Shown in pieces: positions 6,503 to 13,545 of a DNA stretch of 17,328 bases. Position numbers and translations under genes: made by a program. The stretch lies in the NCBI GenBank assembly GCA_035500775.1, contig DATJWY010000199.1, forward strand, positions 1 through 17,328, given 5' to 3'. Below the pieces are notes generated by a model. The model ran no database searches. It was not told the origin of the DNA and saw only the letters and a program-made list of their open reading frames with translations. How positions within the stretch are numbered: position 1 is the first letter of the stretch; each line of letters begins with the position of its first letter. Source of the stretch: DATJWY01 sp035500775 (GTDB taxonomy: Bacteria; Pseudomonadota; Alphaproteobacteria; Acetobacterales; Acetobacteraceae).

Positions 6503-7780
6503 ATGAGTGATGGCCTGTCCATGATCGCCGCCGCCGCTGGCGTGCTTGCGGTGGCGCTGCTGCTGGTGCTGCTCGCGCTCTGCCTGCGCCTGTCGCGCGC
6601 GGGGGCGGCGCGGGACGAGACGCAGCGCCTGCGGCTGATGCTGGAGCAGGTGCTGGCAGGCCAGCGGGCGGAGGCGGAAACCAGCCGGTCGCATCTCGCC
6701 GCCGCCGAGCGGGCGCTCGCGACGCGGGTGGAGCAGGTGCGGCTTGGCGCGGAAGAGCGACTCGGCGCCCTGACCACCGCGCTCGTCCGCGAGCAGGGGG
6801 AGAGCCGGGCGCTGCTGGAGACGAAGCTGCGCGAGATGGCCGAGGCCAACGCGGCCCGCCTCGCCGAGATCCAGCGCGAGGTGAGCGAGGGGCTGCATGC
6901 GGCGGTGGAGAAGCAGATGCAGGGCAGCTTCCAGCGCGTCATCGACCAGTTCGCCGCCGTGCAGAAGGCGATGGGCGACGTGCAGGCGGTGACGGCGCAG
7001 ATCGGCGACCTCAAGCGGCTGTTCAGCAACGTCAAGACACGCGGCGGCTGGGGGGAGGCGCAGCTCCGGGCGCTGCTCGACGACGTGCTGCCCGAGGGCG
7101 CCTACGAAACCAACCGCCGGCTGCGCGACGACAGCGCCGAGGTGGTGGAATTCGCCGTCCGCATGCCGGGGCGCGGCGAGGCGCGGCTGCTGCCGATCGA
7201 CGCCAAGTTTCCGGTGGAGGATTACGAGCGGCTGCTGCTCGCCGCCGAGCAGGGGGATTCCGAGGGCGAGCGCGCCGCTCGCCGGGCGCTGGAGGGGCGG
7301 CTGCGGGCGGAGGCGCGCAAGATCGCCGACAAATACATCGTGCCGCCGCTGACGGTGGAGTTCGCCATCCTCTATTTGCCGACCGACGGACTCTATGCCG
7401 AGGTGGCGCGCAGCCCCGGCCTGATCGACGAGATCGGCCGCACCTGCCGTGTGCTGGTGATGGGGCCGGCGCTGGTGCCGGCCCTGCTCCGTACCATCCA
7501 TCTCGGCTACGTGACGCTGGCGCTGGAGCAGAAGGCGGATGCGATCAGCCAGCTGCTCGGCGCCACCAAGCAGGAAATGCTGAAGATGGACGAGGTGCTG
7601 GAGAAGCTGGCGCGCAACGCCGGCACCATGTCCCGCACCATCGACGATGCAAGGCGGCGCACGCGGGCGGTCGGGCGGAAACTCCGCGCGGTGGGCGCGC
7701 TGGAGGCGGCGGAAGCCGAGGCGCTGCTGGAGCTGGAGGGCGCGGGCGAGGATCGCGCGGGAGAGGATGCTTCCATCTGA
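6503..7780 (+). CDS. rmuC: DNA recombination protein RmuC homologue
   Basis: A 425-residue protein with one N-terminal membrane anchor (about residues 7-30). A long Ala/Glu/Arg-rich coiled coil follows (about 35-165), then the RmuC nuclease-like domain with TRGGWGEAQL (179-188), LLPIDAKFPVEDYERLL (229-245; Asp-Ala-Lys is the PD-(D/E)XK-type core) and PLTVEFAILYLPTDGLYAEV. RmuC limits inversions between short repeats and is a predicted membrane-tethered nuclease acting in genome stability. The start at 6503 is favoured by GAGG five bases upstream; the in-frame ATG at 6485 would add six residues. The gene converges on the acyltransferase with only seven bases between stop codons and no terminator. 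Confidence 0.92.
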   Translation: MSDGLSMIAAAAGVLAVALLLVLLALCLRLSRAGAARDETQRLRLMLEQVLAGQRAEAETSRSHLAAAERALATRVEQVRLGAEERLGALTTALVREQGESRALLETKLREMAEANAARLAEIQREVSEGLHAAVEKQMQGSFQRVIDQFAAVQKAMGDVQAVTAQIGDLKRLFSNVKTRGGWGEAQLRALLDDVLPEGAYETNRRLRDDSAEVVEFAVRMPGRGEARLLPIDAKFPVEDYERLLLAAEQGDSEGERAARRALEGRLRAEARKIADKYIVPPLTVEFAILYLPTDGLYAEVARSPGLIDEIGRTCRVLVMGPALVPALLRTIHLGYVTLALEQKADAISQLLGATKQEMLKMDEVLEKLARNAGTMSRTIDDARRRTRAVGRKLRAVGALEAAEAEALLELEGAGEDRAGEDASI

Positions 7781-7787
7781 CGCGCCG

Positions 7788-8570
7788 TTACTCCGCCGAG
7801 TCGGGTGAGGGGGCGAAACGCCGTCCGGCGGTGAGCGCCCGGACCTGGCGCAGCGTGTCATAGGCGCCGCCGACGCCGCTGCGTCCGTGGACCAGCGTGT
7901 GGAACCGTCCGGCGTCCCGCGTCATCGCATCCTCCGCCAGACGGTCCATGGTGGCCGTGAGGGACCCGGCCAGCAATTCCGTCCACGCCGCCACGCCCTG
8001 GTCCGGCGCCGCCGGCAGCGCCTCGCCGAAGCGTAGCAGTGCCTCCGGCCGGTTTTCGTTCCAGAACGTGTATTCCAGGGCGAGCGGCAGCAGCACCGCC
8101 TGCGGCACCGTGCGGGCGAGATGCGCGATGCCGGGCCGGAGCCGGACCGGGCGTTGCCGCGGATCGGTGAAGCCGCCTTCCGCCGTCACCCAGAGGATCG
8201 TCCGCGGGTCGGCAAGCGCCTTGAGGGTGATGGACAGGAAGCGGGCGGCGCCGCGCAGCCCCTGCTTCTCGATGCCGAATATGCCGATGCGGCGCAGCAG
8301 CGGATAGCGGCTGAGCGCCGCCGCCTCCATCGGCCCGAAGCCGGGCCGGCCGGGGAACAGGCGGTTGCCGAGCAGGACGAACAGCGCCGGGTCCCACCAG
8401 GAGGGGTGGTTGGAATAAATGATAAGCGGTCGCCCCGCGGGGATCGCCGGCATGCCGTCGCGTGCGATGCGGACGGCGTGGAATCGGCGGTGGAAATACC
8501 AGCGCATGGAATGCCCCAGGAACCAGACCAGGGCCGGCGAGCGCAGGGCGAATGGATCGGTCCGGTCCAT
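7788..8570 (-). CDS. Lysophospholipid acyltransferase family protein
   Basis: A 260-residue PlsC-type acyltransferase. The catalytic NHX4D motif is intact at 54-60 (NHPSWWD), and the second block EGGFTDPRQRP (131-141) matches the acceptor-binding E-G-x-R/T region. Such enzymes move acyl groups from acyl-CoA or acyl-ACP to a hydroxyl, usually in phospholipid synthesis, on the inner membrane face. It begins five bases after the stop of a tiny ORF that resembles the tail of a carotenoid desaturase. Carotenoid-gene acyltransferases of this family acylate glycosylated carotenoids, so a pigment-modifying origin is possible. The ATG at 8570 has no visible ribosome site, so translation probably depends on coupling to the preceding ORF. 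Confidence 0.8.
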   Translation of the reverse strand: MDRTDPFALRSPALVWFLGHSMRWYFHRRFHAVRIARDGMPAIPAGRPLIIYSNHPSWWDPALFVLLGNRLFPGRPGFGPMEAAALSRYPLLRRIGIFGIEKQGLRGAARFLSITLKALADPRTILWVTAEGGFTDPRQRPVRLRPGIAHLARTVPQAVLLPLALEYTFWNENRPEALLRFGEALPAAPDQGVAAWTELLAGSLTATMDRLAEDAMTRDAGRFHTLVHGRSGVGGAYDTLRQVRALTAGRRFAPSPDSAE

Positions 8571-8575
8571 GGGGC

Positions 8576-8713
8576 TCAGGCCGGGCGGGCGGCGGCGATC
8601 CAGCCGGGCATCGGCGCCATCGGCAGGCCCGGCCCCGGATGCGCCGCGCCGCCGGAGAGGGGGAGCCCGGCGAGATCGCCGCCGGTGACGCCGATTGGCA
8701 AGGTTCCGCTCAT
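8576..8713 (-). pseudogene. Remnant: C-terminal tail of a CrtI/CrtD-type carotenoid desaturase
   Basis: A 45-codon ORF with a strong ribosome site (GGAGG four bases before the ATG). Residues 13-42 include DLAGLPLSGGAAHPGPGLPM followed by APMPGWIAAA. This corresponds to the extreme C-terminus of phytoene-desaturase-family flavoproteins, where G-[GA]-x-x-H-P-G-x-G-[VI]-P-M-x-x-x-x-G-x-x-A-A closes the FAD-binding domain. The other roughly 450 residues are absent, so it cannot be an active desaturase. It ends five bases before the acyltransferase start and probably couples its translation. Alternatively it is a novel small protein or leader whose likeness is fortuitous. The homology is judged by eye from a short stretch. 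Confidence 0.5.
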
Positions 8714-8841
8714 GACGCCTCCGCGATGACAGGATCGTAGCCGGGTTTGGCCTGGCGCGGGGATTCACGTTCGGGCGGGGTGAGGCCGGACCGGTGATGC
8801 GGGCATGATCGCCCATCATGGGCGGACGCCGCCGCGTCCAT
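8710..8841 (-). CDS. Possible small ORF upstream of the desaturase remnant
   Basis: A 43-codon frame beginning at an ATG after AAGAAA and ending in AKPGYDPVIAEAS. Its stop overlaps the next ORF's start as ATGA, the classic translational-coupling arrangement. I recognise no domain. The ribosome site is poor and composition is Ala/Pro/Arg-rich. A 15-base palindrome lies within the coding stretch. It may be a second decayed fragment of the same lost operon or a chance frame. Confidence 0.3.
   Translation of the reverse strand: MDAAASAHDGRSCPHHRSGLTPPERESPRQAKPGYDPVIAEAS
8810..8824. promoter_or_regulatory. 15-base palindrome, candidate operator
   Basis: CGCCCAT and ATGGGCG are exact reverse complements around one central C. 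It lies about 97 bases upstream of the desaturase-remnant ORF and 240 upstream of the acyltransferase start. No binding protein can be named. Confidence 0.25.
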
Positions 8842-9326
8842 TTTCTTAGCGAAGTGTGAATTTCCGTTCGCGGCGCATCGGGGGCGGTTCCGGCGGGCGG
8901 CACGGCACGGTGTCCGCTTGGGGATAAGTCCAGATGATCTATGGTTGAGCTGGAAGAAATGGCAGGGGCGCTGTCATAGTCGTAACCGGAGCGAAATGGA
9001 GTGGTCGTGGCATTTTTCGACAGAAAAACGAGCGCTGTTGTCGGTTGAGACTAATATATTGCCATATACGATTCGGTGATGTGACATTGGTTACGAGGCG
9101 ATAGTTTACATTAGGCGCATTAACTTGAGTTTATGATGTCCTATATTTGAGTGTTACGGAATAGATACGCAGTTACTCGGGGGTGTGTTCCAGCAGTGAG
9201 TCACCGGAGCACCGGGGCGCCCCGAAAATGTACTTGGAAATCCTTGATTGCTGCATGGCAACGAACTAAGAGGGTTACGGATGCCGTGCCGCCTTATGGT
9301 GGAATTTAGGACAGGAACCGAACCCG
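8842..9326. other. Intergenic region with an AT-rich promoter zone for the RTX-like gene
   Basis: About 480 bases, divergent between the acyltransferase mini-operon and the RTX-like gene. The stretch from about 9030 to 9180 is much AT-richer than the rest of the window and is the obvious control region. It includes TGTGA-N6-TTACG (9080-9095), a half-matching CRP/FNR-type site, but no clear -35/-10 pair. A perfect 12-base palindrome CGGGGCGCCCCG (9213-9224) falls in the probable untranslated leader. No credible gene is present. Confidence 0.4.
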
Positions 9327-10538
9327 ATGGCTACCGTAACCATTACCGGCGCCAATGGCGCGCCCGTTACTCTAAACGTGCCCGCCCAAGCCACTTCGCT
9401 CGTGAGTGGTTTCAACAGCGCGATCATCGCGGCGCTGGGATCGACGGGGAATCTGGTCTCTCAAACCCTCACCGGTGACACGGTGCCGACACCGTCGACC
9501 GTGCCCGGCGCGGTCAACATGCTGTCCATCGACACAAACCCGACCGGCGCGATCACCATCCCGTCCGGCTACCAGTTCGTCCTTCTCACCGATTCGACCT
9601 CGGGCGACTCGTCCGCGATCACCGTGAGCGGCGGCTCCAGCTCCGGCGCCACCCTGATGGCGACCCGCGCCGCCGTGGTGTTCCAGGCCGGCAGCGGCAA
9701 CGACACCTACAGCGCGGCCGGTGCGAACGACACGATCTGGGGCGGCTCTGGTACCGTCACCATGAATCTGGCCGGCACCAACGGGCTGGTGGCGGGCGGC
9801 TCCGGCGACGCCACGTTCGCCGACCATGGCACCGGCACCACCGTCGTCGCGGGCTCTGGTAACAGCCTCGTCTTTGCTGCCGGCACGAACGGCCTGGCGT
9901 TCACCGGCGGTCACGCCACGATCGTCGGCGGCTCGAGCCTGGAGAGCGTCGTCGGGGGTAACTCCGGCAGCGCCGAAACCATCTACGCCGGCACCGGCGG
10001 TATCGTCTTCTTCGGCGGTTCCTCCGCGACGACCTTCATCGGCGGTTCGAGTGCGAGCACAGTCGTCGGCGGCAGCGCGGCCGAGACGATCTTCGGCACG
10101 GACGGTTCGGTCACCAATTTCTTTGGCTCGTCGGACGGCAACCTCTTCATCGCCGGCTCTGGCAACGAGACCCTGAACGCGGCCGGCAGCACCGGTAAGA
10201 ACGCGTTCTTCGCCGGCAGCGGGGCCGACTCCCTGGTGGCCGGGTCTGGCGACGACACCCTGCTGGGCGGCACCGGCAACGCGACCCTCACGGGTGGCGC
10301 GGGCGCCAACACCTTCATCTTCACCGTCGGTCAGGGTGGCGGCGCTGATCTCATCAGCGACTTCTCCGCGGCCGACAAGCTGCAGATCGTCGGCCAGAGC
10401 GTCAGCAGTGTGCTGGCGACGGCCCAGACCGTGGCCGGCATCGGTGGCGCCGCGGTCAGCGCCACGGTTACCCTGTCCGACAACACCAAGATCACCTTCC
10501 AGGGTGTGTCGAGCCTCAACAACACCAACTTCTCCTGA
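9327..10538 (+). CDS. Secreted RTX-like glycine-rich repeat protein
   Basis: A 403-residue protein rich in Gly, Ser, Thr and Ala with no Sec signal peptide. After a roughly 115-residue N-terminal segment it carries degenerate glycine-rich turns from about 120 to 328. Examples are AGSGNDTYSA (121-130), GGSSATTFIG (230-239) and GSGDDTLLGGTGNATLTGG (306-324). It closes with FIFTVGQGGGADLISDFSAADKL-type sequence (330-352) and a C-terminus LNNTNFS. The last repeats fit the calcium-binding GGxGxDxLx consensus, and the ISDFS-xxDK-L block is the usual cap of RTX proteins exported by type I secretion. It is therefore probably an extracellular or surface protein. Most central repeats lack the Asp residues, so calcium binding may be limited. 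No ABC exporter is nearby. Start: AGGA ten bases upstream. Confidence 0.75.
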   Translation: MATVTITGANGAPVTLNVPAQATSLVSGFNSAIIAALGSTGNLVSQTLTGDTVPTPSTVPGAVNMLSIDTNPTGAITIPSGYQFVLLTDSTSGDSSAITVSGGSSSGATLMATRAAVVFQAGSGNDTYSAAGANDTIWGGSGTVTMNLAGTNGLVAGGSGDATFADHGTGTTVVAGSGNSLVFAAGTNGLAFTGGHATIVGGSSLESVVGGNSGSAETIYAGTGGIVFFGGSSATTFIGGSSASTVVGGSAAETIFGTDGSVTNFFGSSDGNLFIAGSGNETLNAAGSTGKNAFFAGSGADSLVAGSGDDTLLGGTGNATLTGGAGANTFIFTVGQGGGADLISDFSAADKLQIVGQSVSSVLATAQTVAGIGGAAVSATVTLSDNTKITFQGVSSLNNTNFS

Positions 10539-10548
10539 CGGCATCCAG

Positions 10549-10566
10549 GCAGCCCTTCGGGGCTGC
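10549..10566 (+). terminator. First UUCG-loop hairpin after the RTX-like gene
   Basis: GCAGCCC-TTCG-GGGCTGC, a 7-bp stem with the extra-stable UUCG tetraloop, beginning 10 bases after the stop codon. It has no T-run of its own and probably works with the hairpin that follows. Confidence 0.6.
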
Positions 10567-10585
10567 TGCGTTCGGGTTGTTGTCC

Positions 10586-10615
10586 ACGGCCGGACCTTCG
10601 GGTCCGGCCGTTTCC
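10586..10615 (+). terminator. Second UUCG-loop hairpin, intrinsic terminator
   Basis: An 11-bp stem ACGGCCGGACC (10586-10596) and GGTCCGGCCGT (10601-10611) with a TTCG loop, followed by a T-rich tail. This is a good intrinsic terminator. It separates the RTX-like transcript from the glycosyltransferase, which therefore likely has its own promoter or relies on read-through. Confidence 0.8.
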
Positions 10616-10789
10616 ATTTCTGGGCTGGCGTCGGGCCTTCGCTGGTTCGGTTGTTTTCATTTCTCCTCGTGCTGCTGTAACCGGAGCGTCGCCGGCTGAC
10701 TCCGTTCCGGCCGGGCGTCCGGGCGAGTCGGCTGGTCCATCAGGCCGGTCCTGGCCCTGGCGGATCGTTTCTCAGGCGCGGGCAGGATC

Positions 10790-12826
10790 ATGGTGCAGCT
10801 CTTCAGCCCGGTATTGGCGCAGGAAACGCCGACTCGCTGGTCGCATGTGTGGAGCACCGCGCTGCCGGCCGCGTGCGCCGGACAATGGTGCGGCTTCCTG
10901 GTGGACGGCGTCGCGGCGCCGGCCCGGCTGCGCATCATGGATGCGGCGCGCGGCCATACGGTGCGCGACGTGTTCCTGGCGCGCGGCCGGATCGTGCAGG
11001 GGCTCACCGCGCTTGTTCACGTGCCGCGCGAAGCCGGTGCGGTCACGCTTGAGATCTTCTCCGCGCAGGCGAGTCCGTCGCTGCGCGTCGTCCGGCTGAG
11101 CCGGGGCCTCGCCGCCTCGTTGCTGCTGCCGCGTGCGATTCCCGGTCTGGCGGCGGCTTTGCTCGGGTCTCCGCTTGGTCTGCCCGGCCGGCTGCGCACC
11201 GCGCTCGGCCGGGCATCGATGGGTGGAGCCGCCGCGCCCGGCTATGTCGCGTGGGTCGCGCTCTTCGACCGCTGGGGAGAGGCGGAACGTGCCGCGCTCG
11301 TGGGGCGGGTCGCCGGAGCGCCGCCGCTGCATGCGGTGGTGGCCGGCGCGGCGCCGGATCTCGTCGCGGCGACCCTGCGCGCGCTCACCGCGCAGTGGCA
11401 CCCCCTGGCCGGGCCGCCGGTCATTCTCGGCGGCGACGGGGCGTGGCAACGGGTCGCGGCCGAGGCGCCGGACGGCTATGTCGCGATCCTGCAAGCCGGC
11501 GAGATCCTGCCGCCGCACGCGCTCGCGGTGGCCGCCGCCAGTCTGGCCGCTGATCCGGGCGCCGATATTCTCTATGCCGATCAGGACCGCCTGGCGCGCG
11601 ACGGGCAACGCTGCGCGCCTTTCTTCAAGCTGCCCGCGGACCCGGAACTTATCCGCGCCGGGTTGCTGGCGCAGGGGCTCTGGCTGGTGCGGGCATCGTT
11701 GCTGCGGGGCGCGTTGCCGGCCGGATTGCCGGCCTCCGCCGATCTGGCGCGACTCGCGCTCTGGCTGCGGCTGGGGCGGGAGCGGCCGGGCCTGATCGCG
11801 CGCCACCTGCCTTTCGTGCTGGCGCATCGGGCCGCCGCGCTTGCCGATCCGTCGCCGGACGATGTCGCGCGGCTGGCGCGGGAAGATTGCGCGGCCGCCG
11901 GGATTCCGGTCCGGGTCGAGTCGGGGCGGCCGGTCCGGGTCACTCGCATGACTGACAAGCGGGCGCTGCCGCTTGTCAGCATGATTGTTCCGTCTGCCTG
12001 CCGGTCGGCACATGTCCTGCGTTGCCTGCGCGCGGTGATTGAGAAAACCGATTATCCGGCGTTCGAGATCCTGGTCGCGGTGTCGCGGATCGATCCCGCG
12101 GATGCGCGGCAGGCGGCGATTCTCGCGCGGGTCCGTGCCCTGCCGCGCGTGCGAGTCGTGGATGGGCGTTTGCCCGGCTTCAATTTTTCACGGATCAACA
12201 CGATCGCGGCCGAATCGGCCGAAGGCGCGTTGCTGTTGCTGCTGAATGACGATGTGGCGCCGATCGTTCCGTCCTGGCTGTCGGCGATGGCGAGTTTGCT
12301 GCTGCAGCCTGGGGTCGGCGCGGTGGGCGCGCGGCTCTATTACGGCAATGGTAGCGTGCAGCACGCCGGTGTCCTGCTGGGGCTCGGCGGTCTTTGCGAG
12401 CATATCGACCGTCTCGCCCCGCGCGCCGCGCCCGGGTATCACGGCCTCGCGCGAATCGACCGTCCGGTTTCCGTGGTCAGCGCCGCCTGCCTGCTCGTGC
12501 GCAGGCAGGACTATTTCCGTGTTGGCGGCCTGGACGAGAAATTCGCCGTCGCCCTGAACGATGTCGATTTTTGCTTGAAGATTCGGGCTGCCGGCCTTCG
12601 GATTCTCCAGAGTGCGTCAGCCGAGTTGTTCCATTACGAATCGCTCTCGCTCGGCCGGCACTATTCCGGTGGTCGCGAATCCCTGGAAGCGGCCGAGGTC
12701 GGTCTGCTCCGGCGGCGCTGGGGCGCGGTTTTGCAGGAAGACCCTTACTATAATCTGAATTTGTCGCTGGAGGTCGGGCGGGAATGGATGCCTGCGTTTC
12801 CACCCCGAATCGGCCCCGTGCCCTGA
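10790..12826 (+). CDS. Family 2 glycosyltransferase with a second, degenerate GT-A-like half
   Basis: A 678-residue protein. The C-terminal half (about 395-645) is a GT2 domain: PLVSMIVPS at 394-402, the metal-binding NDD (486-488), HAGVLLGLGG (525-534), and LDEKFAVALNDVDFCLKIRA (581-600) with the acidic ND-D motif. The N-terminal half (about 150-345) resembles a worn GT-A fold, with DILYADQDRLARDG (259-272) and PFFKLPADPELI. This arrangement is known in large polysaccharide or O-antigen glycosyltransferases. No membrane segment is evident, so it is cytosolic or peripheral. The acceptor is unknown; surface polysaccharide or the preceding repeat protein are guesses. AGGA lies only two bases from the ATG, so the adjacent in-frame GTG at 10793 is an alternative start. 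Confidence 0.85.
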   Translation: MVQLFSPVLAQETPTRWSHVWSTALPAACAGQWCGFLVDGVAAPARLRIMDAARGHTVRDVFLARGRIVQGLTALVHVPREAGAVTLEIFSAQASPSLRVVRLSRGLAASLLLPRAIPGLAAALLGSPLGLPGRLRTALGRASMGGAAAPGYVAWVALFDRWGEAERAALVGRVAGAPPLHAVVAGAAPDLVAATLRALTAQWHPLAGPPVILGGDGAWQRVAAEAPDGYVAILQAGEILPPHALAVAAASLAADPGADILYADQDRLARDGQRCAPFFKLPADPELIRAGLLAQGLWLVRASLLRGALPAGLPASADLARLALWLRLGRERPGLIARHLPFVLAHRAAALADPSPDDVARLAREDCAAAGIPVRVESGRPVRVTRMTDKRALPLVSMIVPSACRSAHVLRCLRAVIEKTDYPAFEILVAVSRIDPADARQAAILARVRALPRVRVVDGRLPGFNFSRINTIAAESAEGALLLLLNDDVAPIVPSWLSAMASLLLQPGVGAVGARLYYGNGSVQHAGVLLGLGGLCEHIDRLAPRAAPGYHGLARIDRPVSVVSAACLLVRRQDYFRVGGLDEKFAVALNDVDFCLKIRAAGLRILQSASAELFHYESLSLGRHYSGGRESLEAAEVGLLRRRWGAVLQEDPYYNLNLSLEVGREWMPAFPPRIGPVP

Positions 12827-12989
12827 CCCGCAGTCAATCTTTGGTTCCCCCTATCGGGCCATATGGGAAGGCTCGTCAACGATGCTTATCTATTAAGCCG
12901 ATATGCGTGGCAAACCGTTTCTGTGATGAACATGTATCTGGCGCAAGGTGGAGCAACGCAGTAAGAGCATGCTCCTTAGTAAACGGCCG

Positions 12990-13018
12990 AATCCCGGTGC
13001 TGACGGTAACCGGGGATT
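12990..13018 (+). promoter_or_regulatory. Leader hairpin in front of the HU ribosome site
   Basis: AATCCCGGT (12990-12998) pairs with ACCGGGGATT (13009-13018) with one bulged base, directly before the AAAGGA ribosome site at about 13020. A 10-base palindrome GAGCATGCTC (12965-12974) lies just upstream. These could stabilise or modulate the HU mRNA; the function is inferred from position only. Confidence 0.35.
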
Positions 13019-13036
13019 GAAAGGACTGACCGACCA

Positions 13037-13306
13037 ATGAGCAAGGCGTTCATAGCCAGCGTCATTCAGGACTCGACGAATTGCACCGGCGTCGCCGCCA
13101 ACGCGGCCGCGGGGGCTTTGATCGAGGCGATCGTCAAGCAGTTGAAGCGGGAAGGCGGCTTCACCCTGCCGTCGTTCGGCACCTTCACTGTTAAGAAGAC
13201 CAAGGCGCGCAAGGCGATGAACCCGCGCACGGGTGAGCCGGTGAAGGTGAAGGCGGGCAAGACGGTGCGGTTCAAGGCCAGCCCGAATCTGAAGAAGGCG
13301 GTCTGA
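13037..13306 (+). CDS. HU family DNA-binding protein
   Basis: An 89-residue basic nucleoid protein, the standard length. It begins MSKAFIASVIQD, followed by the helical dimer half. GGFTLPSFGTFTVKKTKARK contains the usual GFGTF-type turn, here PSFGTF, before the DNA-clasping beta arm. The arm tip is RKAMNPRTGEPVKVKAGKTV, with the intercalating proline in the conserved R-x-x-NP-x-T-G-E motif. It bends and compacts DNA as a homo- or heterodimer; HU rather than IHF is favoured by general sequence. AAAGGA lies 11 bases before the ATG. It is monocistronic, following the glycosyltransferase by 210 bases and convergent with phaZ. Confidence 0.93.
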   Translation: MSKAFIASVIQDSTNCTGVAANAAAGALIEAIVKQLKREGGFTLPSFGTFTVKKTKARKAMNPRTGEPVKVKAGKTVRFKASPNLKKAV

Positions 13307-13313
13307 GGCCTCA

Positions 13314-13349
13314 GGGTTTCCGCTGGCGGCGCACCTGCCGGCGGAACCC
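13314..13349 (+). terminator. Imperfect hairpin just after the HU gene
   Basis: GGGTTTCCGCTGGC (13314-13327) pairs imperfectly with GCCGGCGGAACCC (13337-13349), with one bulge and one wobble, starting seven bases past the HU stop. It has no T-tract. It probably supplements the stronger terminator 100 bases further on. Confidence 0.4.
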
Positions 13350-13447
13350 GCCCGATCGCTTCATGCCATCCCCGGACGTCACACCGTCCGGCCGGATCAC
13401 GATTGTCGCGATTTCGGCTTTTGCCGCAGCGCGCCGGGGTGGCGGGC

Positions 13448-13490
13448 AAAGAAACAACGGCGGACCGGTCTGGTCCGCCGTTGTTTCTTT
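13448..13490. terminator. Perfect 19-bp bidirectional terminator between HU and phaZ
   Basis: The arms 13448-13466 (AAAGAAACAACGGCGGACC) and 13472-13490 are exact reverse complements with a five-base GGTCT loop. The outer end is A/T-rich on both sides, giving a GC core followed by a U-rich run (TTGTTTCTTT) in either direction. It sits between the convergent HU and phaZ stops and should end both transcripts. Confidence 0.88.
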
Positions 13491-13545
13491 GAGAATGGTA
13501 TCAGCCGAACCGGGATCGGTCCGGCCGATAAAACCGTCCCGTTGT

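Noticed and set aside
6389..7861. 490-codon minus-strand frame opposite rmuC
   Set aside because: His/Gln/Arg-rich shadow; rmuC on the plus strand has clear family motifs.
9447..10310. Possible CRISPR or tandem DNA repeat array
   Set aside because: The periodicity is at the protein level (glycine-rich turns); the DNA units are not identical or evenly spaced with unique spacers.
9372..10544. 390-codon minus-strand frame opposite the RTX-like gene
   Set aside because: Produced by the repetitive GC-rich coding of the RTX-like gene; Gly/Ala/Arg/Asp only.
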